Source of the DNA: Streptomyces sp. ISL-1
GTDB taxonomy: Bacteria; Actinomycetota; Actinomycetes; Streptomycetales; Streptomycetaceae
Assembly (NCBI RefSeq): GCF_018614585.1
Contig: NZ_JAGGOI010000030.1
Coordinates: 1-59,114, forward strand
Direction of reading: 5' to 3'
Length of the DNA stretch: 59,114 nt
Shown in pieces: positions 42,758-52,808 of this stretch. The notes under the pieces were generated by a model. That model did not search any database. It saw nothing but the letters and a program-made list of their open reading frames with translations, and was not told the DNA's origin. Position 1 is the stretch's first letter, and each line of letters starts with the position of its first letter. The position numbers were made by a program, and so were the translations under genes.

Positions 42758-45700
42758 TCACTGAGGATCCCCCAGCCACCCTGTCTGCACCAGCGGCTTC
42801 CCCCGCTGGCGTGACACGAAAATGCCACGCCCCTCAGGCATCGGCCGCATGCGGACGCCGAGCACCTCCCCCTCTTGCGGGTCGCCGGAGAGCAGGAGGC
42901 CCTGTGCGCCGAGTTCCATCATCCGTTGCAGGAACGGCTCGTACGCCGCGCGGCTCGCTCCCGCCGAGTTGCGCGCGATAATGAAGCGGACACCGACGTC
43001 ACGCGCGAAGGGCAGCTGCTCCGTGAGCTTGGCCAGCGGGTTGCCGCTCGACGTGGACACGAGGTCGTAGTCGTCGACGACCACGAAGACGTCCGGGCCC
43101 TGCCACCAGCTCCGGTCGCGGAGCTGCTGTGCCGTGACGTCGGCGGACGGCGCACGGCGCTGCATCAGGTCCGCCAGCGCGTCGACGTGATGGTCCATGT
43201 TGTTGGACATCGGCACGTACTCGGCCAAGTGAGTGGCGGGGGTGACGTCGAGCAGGGCGCGCCGGTTGTCGATCACGAAGAACTTGGCGGCGTTGCCGTC
43301 GTACCGTTCCGTCAACTGCTTGATGAGCAGGCGCAGCAGGTTCGACTTGCCGGACTCGCTCTCACCGAACACCAGGAAGAACGGGTCACGGCCGAAGTCG
43401 GCGAACACGGGCTCCAGGTTGTTCTCGTCGATCGCGAACGACACTCCGCGCCGGGGTTCGGCGAACCCTGCGGGAAGCTGGTGCCCGGGGAGCTCGCGCG
43501 GGAGCAGACGCACCTTCGGGGCGGAGGGGCCAGGCCAGTGGCGGCTGACCTCCTGCACCATCGCGGTGGTCGCCTCGGAGAGGTCGCTGTCGGACTGGAT
43601 GCCGTCGATGCGCGGCACCGACGCCATGAAGTGCAGCTTCTCGGGCACCAGACCGCGACCGGGGACTCCCGCCGGCACGTTGATCGCGAGCTTGCGGTCC
43701 ACCTCCGAGTCCATGGTGTCGCCCAGACGGAGTTCCAGGCGGTTCATCAGGTGGTCCTTGATGTTGGAGCGCACATCCATCGACCGGGATGCCGTGAGAA
43801 TCACGTGGATGCCGTAGCCGAGCCCGCGCGCCGCCATGTCGACGACCGCGGATTCCAGCCCCTCGTAGTCCGTGCGGAAGTTGCCCCAGCCGTCGATGAC
43901 CAGGAAGACGTCGCCCCACGGCTGGTCCGACACGGAGATCTCACCGCGGCTGCGGAGCCTGCGGTACGTGGCGATCGAGTCGATTCCGGCGCTGCGGAAG
44001 TACTCCTCGCGCCGGGAGAGGATGCCGTAGACCTCGGCCACGGTGCGGCGGACGCGCTCGGGGTCCAGGCGCGAGGCTACCCCGCCGACGTGCGGCAGGC
44101 CCGTTATGGACGACATGCCGCCACCACCGAAGTCCAGCCCGTAAAACTGCACTTCTCGCGGCGTGTGCGTCAGCGCGAAGGCCGAGATGAGGGTCCTCAG
44201 CAGCGTCGACTTGCCGGACTGCGGGCCGCCGACGATCTGCATGTGGCCGGCCGCCCCGGAGAAGTCCCGGTAGAGCACATCACGGCGCTGCTCGAAGGGC
44301 TTGTCGACGACGCCCAGCGGGACGACGAGCTTGCCCGCGCCCTCGAATCCCGGCTGCGTCAGTCCGCGTCCCTCCACTTCGGCGAGACCCGGCAGGATCT
44401 CGTCCAGCGGCGGCGGGTTGTCCAGCGGCGGCAGCCACACCTGGTGGGCCTCGGCGCCGCGGCCTTCCAGCCGGCGCACGATGACGTCGAGGACGGAGTC
44501 GGCCAGAGCGTCGTCCTCCTGCGTCCGCGCGTCGGGGATGCGCGGCTGCGCGGTCGGTTCGACGTAGCGGACGGGGACCGGGGCCGCGGTGAACGGGACG
44601 GGCCGCCGGTCGACGGGCAGCGGGCCTCCGGGCACGGCGGCGTGCTGGTTCGTGCGGTACACGCCCGAGACGTACGCCGCCTTGAAGCGGACCATCTCGT
44701 CGGTGCCGTACTTCAGGAAGCCCGAACCGGGGACGTTCGGCAGGGTGTACGCGTCGGGCACACCGATCGCGGCGCGGGACTCGGCCGCGGAGAAGGTACG
44801 CAGACCGACGCGGTACGACAGATACGTCTCCAGACCGCGCAGCCTCCCCTCCTCCAACCGCTGTGAGGCCAGCAGCAGATGGACGCCGAGCGACCGTCCG
44901 ATACGGCCGATCTGGACGAACATCTCGATGAAGTCCGGCATGGCGGTGAGGAGTTCGCTGAACTCGTCGATGACGATGACGAGCGAGGGGACCGGCTGGA
45001 GCGGGGCTCCCGCGGCACGCGCCTTCTCGTAGTCGTGGATGTTGGCGTAGTTGCCCGCGTCGCGCAGCATCTCCTGGCGGCGGTTGAGCTCACCGCGGAT
45101 GGAGTCGCCCATGCGGTCCACCAGTGTCAGGTCGTCCGCGAGGTTGGTGATCACCGCGGCGACGTGCGGCATTTGCGACATACCGGCGAAGGTCGCGCCA
45201 CCCTTGAAGTCCGCGAGGACGAAGTTGAGCGTTTCCGACGAGTGGGTGACCGCGAGGCCCAGCACCAGCGTCCGCAGCAGCTCGGACTTTCCGGAACCGG
45301 TCGCGCCTACGCACAGGCCGTGCGGACCCATGCCCTCCTGCGCAGCCTCCTTGAGGTCCAGCATCACGGGGGCGCCGTCCTCGCCCACGCCGATCGGGAC
45401 GCGCAGCCGTTCCGACTGGGACCGGGGCCGCCAGGTGCGCGCGACGTCCACGGACGCCGCGTCACCGAGATTCAGCAGATCCGTGAAGTCGAGGTTGGCC
45501 AGCAGCGGTTCGTCGTCGTCACCGCCGGTGGCCACCTGCAGCGGCGCGAGCTGGCGGGCGAGCGCCTCGGCGGCCTCGATGCTGAGCCGGTCGGGCGTCC
45601 CGTCATACACCAGGCCGTGTCCCGACTCCAGTTGAAGCGAGTCGGGGTGCACGACCACGGACAGACCGCCGCGGGCCCCGGTGACCTCGCCAGGTACGAC

Positions 45701-46720
45701 CTCGATGACCGTCACGCCCTGCAGCCCTTCCGCTGCCGCGAGCGCCGACATGGGGGGTACCGACTGGCCATCCAGTACGACGATGATGTGCGGTTGATCC
45801 AGCAGAGGCTGGCCGCCGCCGAAGCGGGGCCGGCCATCGAAGCGCCCGGCGAGCATGTCGTCCAGGTCGCGTGCGTCGGTGGTGATGAGGCGGCGGCTGC
45901 CCGCGCCGTCGCTGCTGCCCGGGGCCTGGACGTGCGGAAGCCACTTCGCCCACTCCCAATGCGATGCCGTCTCGCGCCCGGTGGCGATGGCGACGACCAG
46001 GTCTTCGGGGGAGTGCAGGGAGGCGAGCGAGCCGACCATCGCGCGGGCCGTGGCGCGGACGGACTCGGCGTCGCCGCTGACCGTCAGGTGATAGAAGGCG
46101 CGCAGCGAGACGGCCATGGGCAGGCCGTCCAGCGTGCCGTGCGCCGTCAGGAACTGCTGCATCGCCCCCGCGGTGAGCGGCTCCAGCTCGTCAACGGGCG
46201 CCGTCTCGGGGGCGATGAGGGGGGTCGCGAGCTGTTGGCTGCCCAGGCCGATGCGCACCTGTCCGAAGTCGTCGTCGCCGACGCGGCGCTCCCAGACCCG
46301 GCTGCCCTCGGCGACCAACGCCCACAACTGCTCCGGGGACGGGTGGAGATAGAACTGCGCGTCGCGCTGCAGGTGCGCGGTCCTCAGGACCGACCGCCTG
46401 GTCTGAGTCAGGTACTTCAGGTAGTCGCGCCGCATGTCGGCGAGCTGTCCCTGGGTGCCGCGCCGGTAGCGGACCAGCATCGCGATGGCCATGCCGACTG
46501 TCGACGCGATCATCACCATGCCCATGATCCGCATGATCGGATTCGGGGTCATGAAGAAGAAGACGACAGAGCCACCCATACCCAGCATCGGCAGCAACTG
46601 CATCAGCGCCCCCTCCTGCTGCCCTCTCGGCAGCTCGGGCGGGGGTTGCAACTGCACCTGCTCGCTGGGCACTTCGGAGGGCAGTGCCCGAGGTGGGCGC
46701 TTGACGACGATCTGGCTCAC
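42758..46720 (-). CDS. eccC: Type VII secretion ATPase EccC (three FtsK/SpoIIIE domains in one chain)
   Basis: EccC is the motor and substrate receptor of ESX systems. The 1320-residue protein has a membrane pair (about residues 41-57 and 60-83), then three FtsK/SpoIIIE ATPase domains. Their Walker A motifs are GATGSGKSE near residue 474, GGPQSGKST near 832 and GESESGKSN near 1120; Walker B motifs are LVIVIDEF, DVFLVIDGW and DVFVVVDDYD. All three keep the Lys. Mycobacterial systems often split this into EccCa and EccCb; here it is a single chain. Start is GTG 46720, divergent from eccD. Confidence 0.95.
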   Translation of the reverse strand: MSQIVVKRPPRALPSEVPSEQVQLQPPPELPRGQQEGALMQLLPMLGMGGSVVFFFMTPNPIMRIMGMVMIASTVGMAIAMLVRYRRGTQGQLADMRRDYLKYLTQTRRSVLRTAHLQRDAQFYLHPSPEQLWALVAEGSRVWERRVGDDDFGQVRIGLGSQQLATPLIAPETAPVDELEPLTAGAMQQFLTAHGTLDGLPMAVSLRAFYHLTVSGDAESVRATARAMVGSLASLHSPEDLVVAIATGRETASHWEWAKWLPHVQAPGSSDGAGSRRLITTDARDLDDMLAGRFDGRPRFGGGQPLLDQPHIIVVLDGQSVPPMSALAAAEGLQGVTVIEVVPGEVTGARGGLSVVVHPDSLQLESGHGLVYDGTPDRLSIEAAEALARQLAPLQVATGGDDDEPLLANLDFTDLLNLGDAASVDVARTWRPRSQSERLRVPIGVGEDGAPVMLDLKEAAQEGMGPHGLCVGATGSGKSELLRTLVLGLAVTHSSETLNFVLADFKGGATFAGMSQMPHVAAVITNLADDLTLVDRMGDSIRGELNRRQEMLRDAGNYANIHDYEKARAAGAPLQPVPSLVIVIDEFSELLTAMPDFIEMFVQIGRIGRSLGVHLLLASQRLEEGRLRGLETYLSYRVGLRTFSAAESRAAIGVPDAYTLPNVPGSGFLKYGTDEMVRFKAAYVSGVYRTNQHAAVPGGPLPVDRRPVPFTAAPVPVRYVEPTAQPRIPDARTQEDDALADSVLDVIVRRLEGRGAEAHQVWLPPLDNPPPLDEILPGLAEVEGRGLTQPGFEGAGKLVVPLGVVDKPFEQRRDVLYRDFSGAAGHMQIVGGPQSGKSTLLRTLISAFALTHTPREVQFYGLDFGGGGMSSITGLPHVGGVASRLDPERVRRTVAEVYGILSRREEYFRSAGIDSIATYRRLRSRGEISVSDQPWGDVFLVIDGWGNFRTDYEGLESAVVDMAARGLGYGIHVILTASRSMDVRSNIKDHLMNRLELRLGDTMDSEVDRKLAINVPAGVPGRGLVPEKLHFMASVPRIDGIQSDSDLSEATTAMVQEVSRHWPGPSAPKVRLLPRELPGHQLPAGFAEPRRGVSFAIDENNLEPVFADFGRDPFFLVFGESESGKSNLLRLLIKQLTERYDGNAAKFFVIDNRRALLDVTPATHLAEYVPMSNNMDHHVDALADLMQRRAPSADVTAQQLRDRSWWQGPDVFVVVDDYDLVSTSSGNPLAKLTEQLPFARDVGVRFIIARNSAGASRAAYEPFLQRMMELGAQGLLLSGDPQEGEVLGVRMRPMPEGRGIFVSRQRGKPLVQTGWLGDPQ

Positions 46721-46939
46721 AGCTCACCAATTCCCTTGCCGGATGGAAATGTTCCTATCGGCGCCCCCGTGGCGACGGGTTCCATCCGCGGGGAGGGATC
46801 CTACTTGCGTGGCCGGTGAACGGTTGGCGGTAGGGTGGCGCGACGCGTTTGCTCGCCAGTGAACTACCGCAAAAAAAGGGGTCATTCGGGGAGCAAAGCG
46901 AGTCTCACGATCCATGAGAACCACGAGGGGAAGCAGCAC

Positions 46940-48445
46940 GTGAGTATGACGGCCCCAGCGGCGGCCACCGGAACCGGTCACCCGGCTCCCGGAGCTCCGT
47001 CCAGCGGCGGAACCGGTTTCTGCCGAGTCACGGTCGTCGCGCCGGACGGTCGCGTCGACGTGGCACTGCCCGAAGACATCCCGGTCGCCGATCTCCACCC
47101 GGAGATCCTCCGTCTGTCCGGACAGAGCCCGGCGGAGGGTGCCCCGGTCGGGTACCACCTGGTGCGTCGCGACGGAACCGTGCTCGACAGCGCGCGCTCC
47201 CTGGCGGCCCAGCGCATCCTCGACGGCGAGCTTCTGTCGCTGCGGCCCTTCGCCGAATCTCTGCCCCCGGCGGTCTTCGACGACGTCTCCGATGCCGTGG
47301 CGTCCGCCGTCGCACGCGATCGCACGCTCTGGAACGACAGCCTGATGCGCGGCGCCGGGCTCTTCGGTGGGTCCGTCCTGCTCGTACTGCTCGCCTTCGT
47401 GCTGTGGACCGCCGACCCCCGGCACGATATGCACGGTCTGCCGGGCATCCTGGCCACCGTCACCGGAGTACTGCTGCTCGCGCTCGCCGGCGTACGTGCA
47501 CGGGTGTACGACGACCGAGCCTCCTCCGTCGCCCTGGGCATCGGCTCAATGGCCAACGCCGCTGTCGCCGGTGCCGGACTGCTGCCGCTGGGGGACGGGC
47601 AGGGCATCGGCAAGCTGCAGTTCCTGCTCGCCTGTGCTGCCGTGCTGGTCGCTTCGGTGATCCTGATGATCGTCGCCCCTGGCGGAGACGGGCCTTTCGT
47701 CGCATTCGTCTTCGCCGCCGCCGTCGGCCTGCTGGTGACCTTCGCCGCGATCACGACCAGGATGGAGCCGGCTGAGACCGCCGCGGTGTGCGCCTCCCTC
47801 GCCGTGGGAGCTCTTGCCTTCCTGCCCGGTCTCTCCACGCGTTTCGCCCGCCTCCCCATCGGATTCGAGCCCCCCCGTACGGCCGTCGGCGACTACGGAA
47901 CCGACCCCGTGCCCCAGGGGCCGGTCGATGCCGAACGCATCGCGGCGATGGCCCGGCGCGGCCACGAGCTGCTGGTCGGCCTGGTCGGCGGCTGTGCGCT
48001 GGTGGCTGTGGGTGCCGCAGCGGTGCTCGGCTTCTCCGGCAACGTGTGGGGCCAGCTGCTCGCCCTCGCCACCGGCATCGCCATGCTGATGCGCGCGCAC
48101 CTGTTCCGCTATACGGCACAGGTCGGCTGCGCCCTGGCAGCGGGCCTCGGCGCACTGACGCTGCTCGGTCTCGGGCTGTGCCTGAATCCGCCGAGGGGGC
48201 TGATGATCGATGCCCTGAAGGGCGATGGCGCGGCGCTCGACATCCGTACGGTCTGGCTCACCGCCGCGGTCGCCGCGGTCGCCGCGATGATCACCGCCAT
48301 CGGGCTGATCGTGCCGCGCAAGGGCGTCACGCCCTTCTGGGGCCGCTCTCTGGAGATCGCGGAAGCTTTTGTGCTGCTGACGCTTGTACCGCTGTGCCTC
48401 GCGGTCTTCGACGTCTACCACTCCATCCGTGCGATGACCTCCTGA
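46940..48445 (+). CDS. eccD: Type VII secretion system channel protein EccD
   Basis: EccD forms the large membrane barrel of the ESX complex. The 501-residue protein has an N-terminal ubiquitin-like cytoplasmic domain (FCRVTVVAPDGRVDVALPED to SLRPFAESLPP, about residues 25-115) and then about 11 membrane helices to the C terminus. The frame is open upstream to 46835, but GAGGGGA at 46925-46931 is well spaced from GTG 46940. It is divergent from eccC, and the 219-bp gap between them should hold both promoters. The stop is followed by rpsO 166 bases on. Confidence 0.93.
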   Translation: MSMTAPAAATGTGHPAPGAPSSGGTGFCRVTVVAPDGRVDVALPEDIPVADLHPEILRLSGQSPAEGAPVGYHLVRRDGTVLDSARSLAAQRILDGELLSLRPFAESLPPAVFDDVSDAVASAVARDRTLWNDSLMRGAGLFGGSVLLVLLAFVLWTADPRHDMHGLPGILATVTGVLLLALAGVRARVYDDRASSVALGIGSMANAAVAGAGLLPLGDGQGIGKLQFLLACAAVLVASVILMIVAPGGDGPFVAFVFAAAVGLLVTFAAITTRMEPAETAAVCASLAVGALAFLPGLSTRFARLPIGFEPPRTAVGDYGTDPVPQGPVDAERIAAMARRGHELLVGLVGGCALVAVGAAAVLGFSGNVWGQLLALATGIAMLMRAHLFRYTAQVGCALAAGLGALTLLGLGLCLNPPRGLMIDALKGDGAALDIRTVWLTAAVAAVAAMITAIGLIVPRKGVTPFWGRSLEIAEAFVLLTLVPLCLAVFDVYHSIRAMTS

Positions 48446-48611
48446 CACACTGGTACGCTGTGTGACGGCCGTTTGTGTACGCGACCTCCGGAGTCCTGAC
48501 AGGGCTCTGCGGTCTGCGCTCATCGGACCTTCGCCTCCGAGTCACGGAAGCTCCCCTGAGATCAAGACCAGGGGCACTCGTGGGCGCATCGAACACCAAG
48601 AGGAGTACCGA

Positions 48612-48902
48612 GTGTCTCTCGACGCCGCTACGAAGAAGCAGATCATGTCCGAGTTCGGCACCAAGGAGGGCGACACCGGCTCCCCCGAGGTGCAGGTCGC
48701 GATGCTCTCCCGCCGTATCTCGGACCTGACCGAGCACCTCAAGACGCACAAGCACGACCACCACTCCCGCCGTGGTCTGCTGATCCTGGTGGGCCAGCGT
48801 CGCCGTCTGCTGCAGTACCTGGCCAAGAAGGACATCCAGCGCTTCCGCGCGCTGGTCGACCGCCTCGGCATCCGCCGTGGCGCGGCCGGCGGCGCCAAGT
48901 AA
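48612..48902 (+). CDS. rpsO: 30S ribosomal protein S15
   Basis: S15 binds the central domain of 16S rRNA early in 30S assembly. At 96 residues it carries the family stretch GDTGSPEVQVAMLSRRI and LKTHKHDHHSRRGLLILVGQ. AGGAG at 48601-48605 sets GTG 48612. It precedes pnp, the conserved rpsO-pnp pair. Confidence 0.98.
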   Translation: MSLDAATKKQIMSEFGTKEGDTGSPEVQVAMLSRRISDLTEHLKTHKHDHHSRRGLLILVGQRRRLLQYLAKKDIQRFRALVDRLGIRRGAAGGAK

Positions 48903-48913
48903 GACGTCGTGGT

Positions 48914-48948
48914 AGGGAGCGGTTCCCACTCATAGGGGGCCGCTCCCT
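48914..48948 (+). terminator. rpsO-pnp intergenic hairpin
   Basis: agggagcgg (48914-48922) pairs with ccgctccct (48940-48948) across a 17-base loop, 11 bases after the rpsO stop. In Streptomyces an rpsO-pnp intergenic stem-loop is known as an RNase III processing site and partial terminator; I infer the same role here. Confidence 0.7.
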
Positions 48949-49184
48949 TTGCTGTACGTGCGCGACGTACCGGACGGCAATTAGTCTGGTCGCACAACGC
49001 AATACCAGAACACCGCAAGACCGAACGAGCGAGAAGCCGCCTCCCCGCCGCCGGTCCTCGGTAGTGGCCCCCGGAGAACCACACCCCGGGTGCTTCGATC
49101 GAAGACCGGCCCGCAGAACGAGGGCTTCTCGGCCACCGTCCCCCGCCACACGGGCGAGGGGACGAAGACGAGGAGAAAACGCTA

Positions 49185-51401
49185 GTGGAGAACGAGACCC
49201 ACTACGCCGAGGCCGTTATTGACAACGGATCCTTCGGCACCCGCACCATCCGCTTCGAGACGGGCCGACTGGCCCGTCAGGCCGCCGGCTCCGCCGTCGC
49301 CTACCTGGACGACGAGACCATGGTCCTGTCGGCCACCACCGCTTCCAAGAAGCCCAAGGACCAGCTCGACTTCTTCCCCCTGACGGTGGACGTCGAGGAG
49401 CGGATGTACGCAGCCGGCAAGATTCCCGGCTCCTTTTTCCGTCGTGAGGGCCGGCCCTCCGAGGACGCGATCCTCACCTGCCGCCTGATCGACCGCCCGC
49501 TGCGCCCGTCCTTCAAGAAGGGCCTGCGCAATGAGATCCAGGTCGTCGAGACGATCATGGCGCTCAACCCCGACCACCTGTACGACGTGGTCGCGATCAA
49601 CGCCGCCTCCTGCTCCACGCAGCTGGCCGGCCTGCCCTTCTCCGGCCCGATCGGCGGCACCCGTGTCGCCCTGATCAAGGGCCAGTGGGTCGCCTTCCCG
49701 ACGCACACCGAGCTCGAGGACGCCGTCTTCGACATGGTGGTCGCCGGTCGCGTCCTGGAGGACGGTGACGTCGCGATCATGATGGTCGAGGCCGAGGCCA
49801 CCACGAAGACCATCGAGCTCGTCAAGGGCGGCGCCGAGGCGCCGACCGAGGAGATCGTGGCCGCGGGTCTCGAGGCCGCGAAGCCCTTCATCAAGGCCCT
49901 GTGCAAGGCGCAGTCGGACCTCGCCGCCAAGGCCGCCAAGCCGACCGGCGAGTTCCCGACCTTCCTCGACTACGAGGACGACGTCCTCGAGGCGCTGACC
50001 GCCGCGGTCAAGAGCGAGCTCGCCCAGGCGCTCACGATCGCGGGCAAGCAGGAGCGCGAGGCCGAGCTGGACCGCGTCAAGGAGATCGCCGCTGAGAAGC
50101 TGCTCCCGCAGTTCGAGGGCCGCGAGAAGGAGATCTCCGGTGCCTACCGCGCGCTGACCAAGAAGCTGGTCCGCGAGCGCGTCATCAAGGACAAGGTCCG
50201 TATCGACGGCCGTGGCGTCACGGACATCCGTACGCTCGCCGCCGAGGTCGAGGCCATCCCGCGCGTGCACGGCTCGGCGCTGTTCGAGCGTGGTGAGACC
50301 CAGATCCTGGGCGTCACCACCCTCAACATGCTCCGTATGGAGCAGCAGCTGGACACCCTCTCCCCGGTGACCCGCAGGCGCTACATGCACAACTACAACT
50401 TCCCGCCGTACTCCGTCGGTGAGACCGGCCGCGTCGGTTCGCCGAAGCGCCGCGAGATCGGCCACGGTGCGCTCGCCGAGCGCGCCATCGTGCCGGTGCT
50501 GCCGACGCGCGAGGAGTTCCCGTACGCCATCCGCCAGGTCTCCGAGGCGCTGGGCTCCAACGGCTCGACGTCCATGGGCTCGGTCTGCGCCTCCAGCATG
50601 TCGCTGCTGAACGCCGGTGTGCCGCTCAAGGCCTCCGTCGCCGGTATCGCCATGGGCCTGATCTCCGAGGAGATCGAGGGCGAGACCCACTACGTCACCC
50701 TCACCGACATCCTCGGTGCGGAGGACGCCTTCGGTGACATGGACTTCAAGGTCGCCGGTACGAAGGACTTCGTCACCGCGCTTCAGCTCGACACCAAGCT
50801 CGACGGCATCCCCGCCTCGGTCCTGGCCGCCGCGCTGAAGCAGGCCCGCGACGCCCGCCTCCACATCCTCGATGTGATGAACGAGGCCATCGACGTCCCG
50901 GACGAGATGTCCCCCAACGCCCCGCGGATCATCACGGTCAAGATCCCGGTGGACAAGATCGGTGAGGTCATCGGCCCCAAGGGCAAGATGATCAACCAGA
51001 TCCAGGAGGACACCGGCGCCGACATCACGATCGAGGACGACGGCACCATCTACATCGGTGCCCAGCAGGGCTCGCAGGCCGAGGCCGCCCGTGCCACGAT
51101 CAACGCGATCGCCAACCCGACCATGCCGGAGGTCGGCGAGCGCTACCTGGGTACGGTCGTCAAGACCACCACCTTCGGTGCGTTCGTCTCCCTCATGCCG
51201 GGCAAGGACGGCCTGCTGCACATCTCGCAGATCCGCAAGCTCGCCGGTGGCAAGCGTGTGGAGAATGTCGAGGACGTGGTCGCGGTCGGCTCCAAGGTCC
51301 AGGTCGAGATCGCCGAGATCGACTCCCGCGGCAAGCTCTCCCTGATCCCCGTGATCGAGGGCGAGGACGCCGAAGACAAGAAGGACGACACCGACAAGTG
51401 A
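49185..51401 (+). CDS. pnp: Polynucleotide phosphorylase / guanosine pentaphosphate synthetase
   Basis: PNPase degrades RNA 3' to 5' by phosphorolysis and adds 3' tails in Streptomyces; the protein was first described there as GPSI. The 738-residue enzyme has two RNase PH domains joined by a helical domain, with the second active site in DILGAEDAFGDMDFKVAGT, then a KH domain (VIGPKGKMINQIQEDTGA) and an S1 domain (RYLGTVVKTTTFGAFVSLMPG). AGGAG precedes GTG 49185. Its stop overlaps the next start by four bases (GTGA). Confidence 0.97.
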   Translation: MENETHYAEAVIDNGSFGTRTIRFETGRLARQAAGSAVAYLDDETMVLSATTASKKPKDQLDFFPLTVDVEERMYAAGKIPGSFFRREGRPSEDAILTCRLIDRPLRPSFKKGLRNEIQVVETIMALNPDHLYDVVAINAASCSTQLAGLPFSGPIGGTRVALIKGQWVAFPTHTELEDAVFDMVVAGRVLEDGDVAIMMVEAEATTKTIELVKGGAEAPTEEIVAAGLEAAKPFIKALCKAQSDLAAKAAKPTGEFPTFLDYEDDVLEALTAAVKSELAQALTIAGKQEREAELDRVKEIAAEKLLPQFEGREKEISGAYRALTKKLVRERVIKDKVRIDGRGVTDIRTLAAEVEAIPRVHGSALFERGETQILGVTTLNMLRMEQQLDTLSPVTRRRYMHNYNFPPYSVGETGRVGSPKRREIGHGALAERAIVPVLPTREEFPYAIRQVSEALGSNGSTSMGSVCASSMSLLNAGVPLKASVAGIAMGLISEEIEGETHYVTLTDILGAEDAFGDMDFKVAGTKDFVTALQLDTKLDGIPASVLAAALKQARDARLHILDVMNEAIDVPDEMSPNAPRIITVKIPVDKIGEVIGPKGKMINQIQEDTGADITIEDDGTIYIGAQQGSQAEAARATINAIANPTMPEVGERYLGTVVKTTTFGAFVSLMPGKDGLLHISQIRKLAGGKRVENVEDVVAVGSKVQVEIAEIDSRGKLSLIPVIEGEDAEDKKDDTDK

Positions 51402-52777
51402 CGTCGCGTAGTTCCCGTGTGACGGCCCGCACCTCCTCGGAGGCGCGGGCCGTCGCCCGTACCCAAACGCTCCTCAAGGGCGAGCACGGCATCGGCACGG
51501 TTCGCCGCACCGTCCTGCCCGGCGGCCTCCGCGTCGTCACCGAGACCCTGCCGTCCGTACGCTCCGCCACCTTCGGAATCTGGGCGAACGTCGGCTCCCG
51601 CGACGAGACGCCGTCCCTGAACGGCGCCACGCACTACCTCGAGCACCTCCTGTTCAAGGGCACGCACAAGCGCTCCGCCCTCGACATCTCCTCCGCCCTC
51701 GACGCCGTCGGCGGCGAGATGAACGCCTTCACGGCGAAGGAGTACACCTGCTACTACGCGCGGGTGCTCGACACCGACCTGCCGCTCGCCATCGACGTGG
51801 TCTGCGACATGCTCACCGGCTCGCTGATCCTGCAAGAGGACGTCGACGCCGAGCGCGGCGTCATCCTCGAAGAGATCGCGATGACCGAGGACGACCCGGG
51901 CGACTGTGTGCACGATCTGTTCGCGCACACCATGCTCGGAGACACCCCCCTCGGCCGCCCGGTACTCGGCACCGTCGACACCGTCAACGCGCTGACCGCA
52001 GAGCGCATCCGCCGCTTCTACAAGAAGCACTACGACCCGACGCATCTGGTCGTCGCCGCGGCGGGCAACGTCGATCACGCCACGGTCGTACGCCAGGTCC
52101 GCAAGGCCTTCGAGAAGGCCGGCGCCCTGTCCCGTACGGACGCGGCCCCGACACCTCCCCGCGACGGCTCGCGCAGCATCCGCACCGCCGGCCGCGTCGA
52201 GCTGCTGAACCGCAAGACCGAGCAGGCCCATGTCGTCCTCGGCACGCCAGGACTGGCCCGCACCGACGAGCGCCGCTGGGCGCTCGGCGTGCTCAACACC
52301 GCCCTCGGCGGAGGCATGTCGTCGCGCCTTTTCCAGGAGGTACGGGAGAAGCGGGGCCTTGCCTACAGCGTGTACTCGTACACCTCGGGCTTCGCCGACA
52401 CCGGCCTCTTCGGCGTCTACGCGGGCTGCCGCCCCAGCCAGGTCCACGACGTCCTGAAGATCTGCCGCGACGAGCTCGACCGGGTCGCCTCGGACGGTCT
52501 GCCGGACGAGGAGATCGGCCGCGCAGTGGGCCAGCTGTCCGGCTCGACCGTGCTGGGCCTGGAGGACACCGGCGCGCTGATGAACCGGATCGGCAAGAGC
52601 GAACTGTGCTGGGGCGAGCAGATGTCGGTCGACGACATGCTCGCGCGGATAGCCGCCGTCACCCCCGACGAGGTACGCGCGGTGGCGGCCGAGGTGCTCG
52701 GACACCGCCCCTCGCTGTCGGTGATCGGCCCGCTCAAGGACAAACAGGCGGACCGTCTCCACGAAGCGGTCTCCTAG
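51398..52777 (+). CDS. M16 family zinc metallopeptidase (pitrilysin/processing-peptidase type)
   Basis: A 459-residue protease. The inverted zinc motif H-x-x-E-H is present as HYLEH (His79, Glu82, His83) inside GATHYLEHLLFKGTHKRS, with the downstream zinc-ligand region EEIAMTEDDPGD. Both M16 domains are present, the second ending with GGMSSRLFQEVREKRGLAYS. The gene starts inside the pnp stop codon, so expression is coupled to pnp; such coupling is normal in actinobacteria, and the substrates are not known. Confidence 0.94.
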   Translation: MTSRSSRVTARTSSEARAVARTQTLLKGEHGIGTVRRTVLPGGLRVVTETLPSVRSATFGIWANVGSRDETPSLNGATHYLEHLLFKGTHKRSALDISSALDAVGGEMNAFTAKEYTCYYARVLDTDLPLAIDVVCDMLTGSLILQEDVDAERGVILEEIAMTEDDPGDCVHDLFAHTMLGDTPLGRPVLGTVDTVNALTAERIRRFYKKHYDPTHLVVAAAGNVDHATVVRQVRKAFEKAGALSRTDAAPTPPRDGSRSIRTAGRVELLNRKTEQAHVVLGTPGLARTDERRWALGVLNTALGGGMSSRLFQEVREKRGLAYSVYSYTSGFADTGLFGVYAGCRPSQVHDVLKICRDELDRVASDGLPDEEIGRAVGQLSGSTVLGLEDTGALMNRIGKSELCWGEQMSVDDMLARIAAVTPDEVRAVAAEVLGHRPSLSVIGPLKDKQADRLHEAVS

Positions 52778-52808
52778 AAGCGGGCCCCCAACCCTTAAGG
52801 AAAGAGCA

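Noticed and set aside
42875..46819. Two long plus-strand frames opposite eccC
   Set aside because: The minus strand encodes three intact FtsK-type ATPase domains; the plus frames are compositional shadows.
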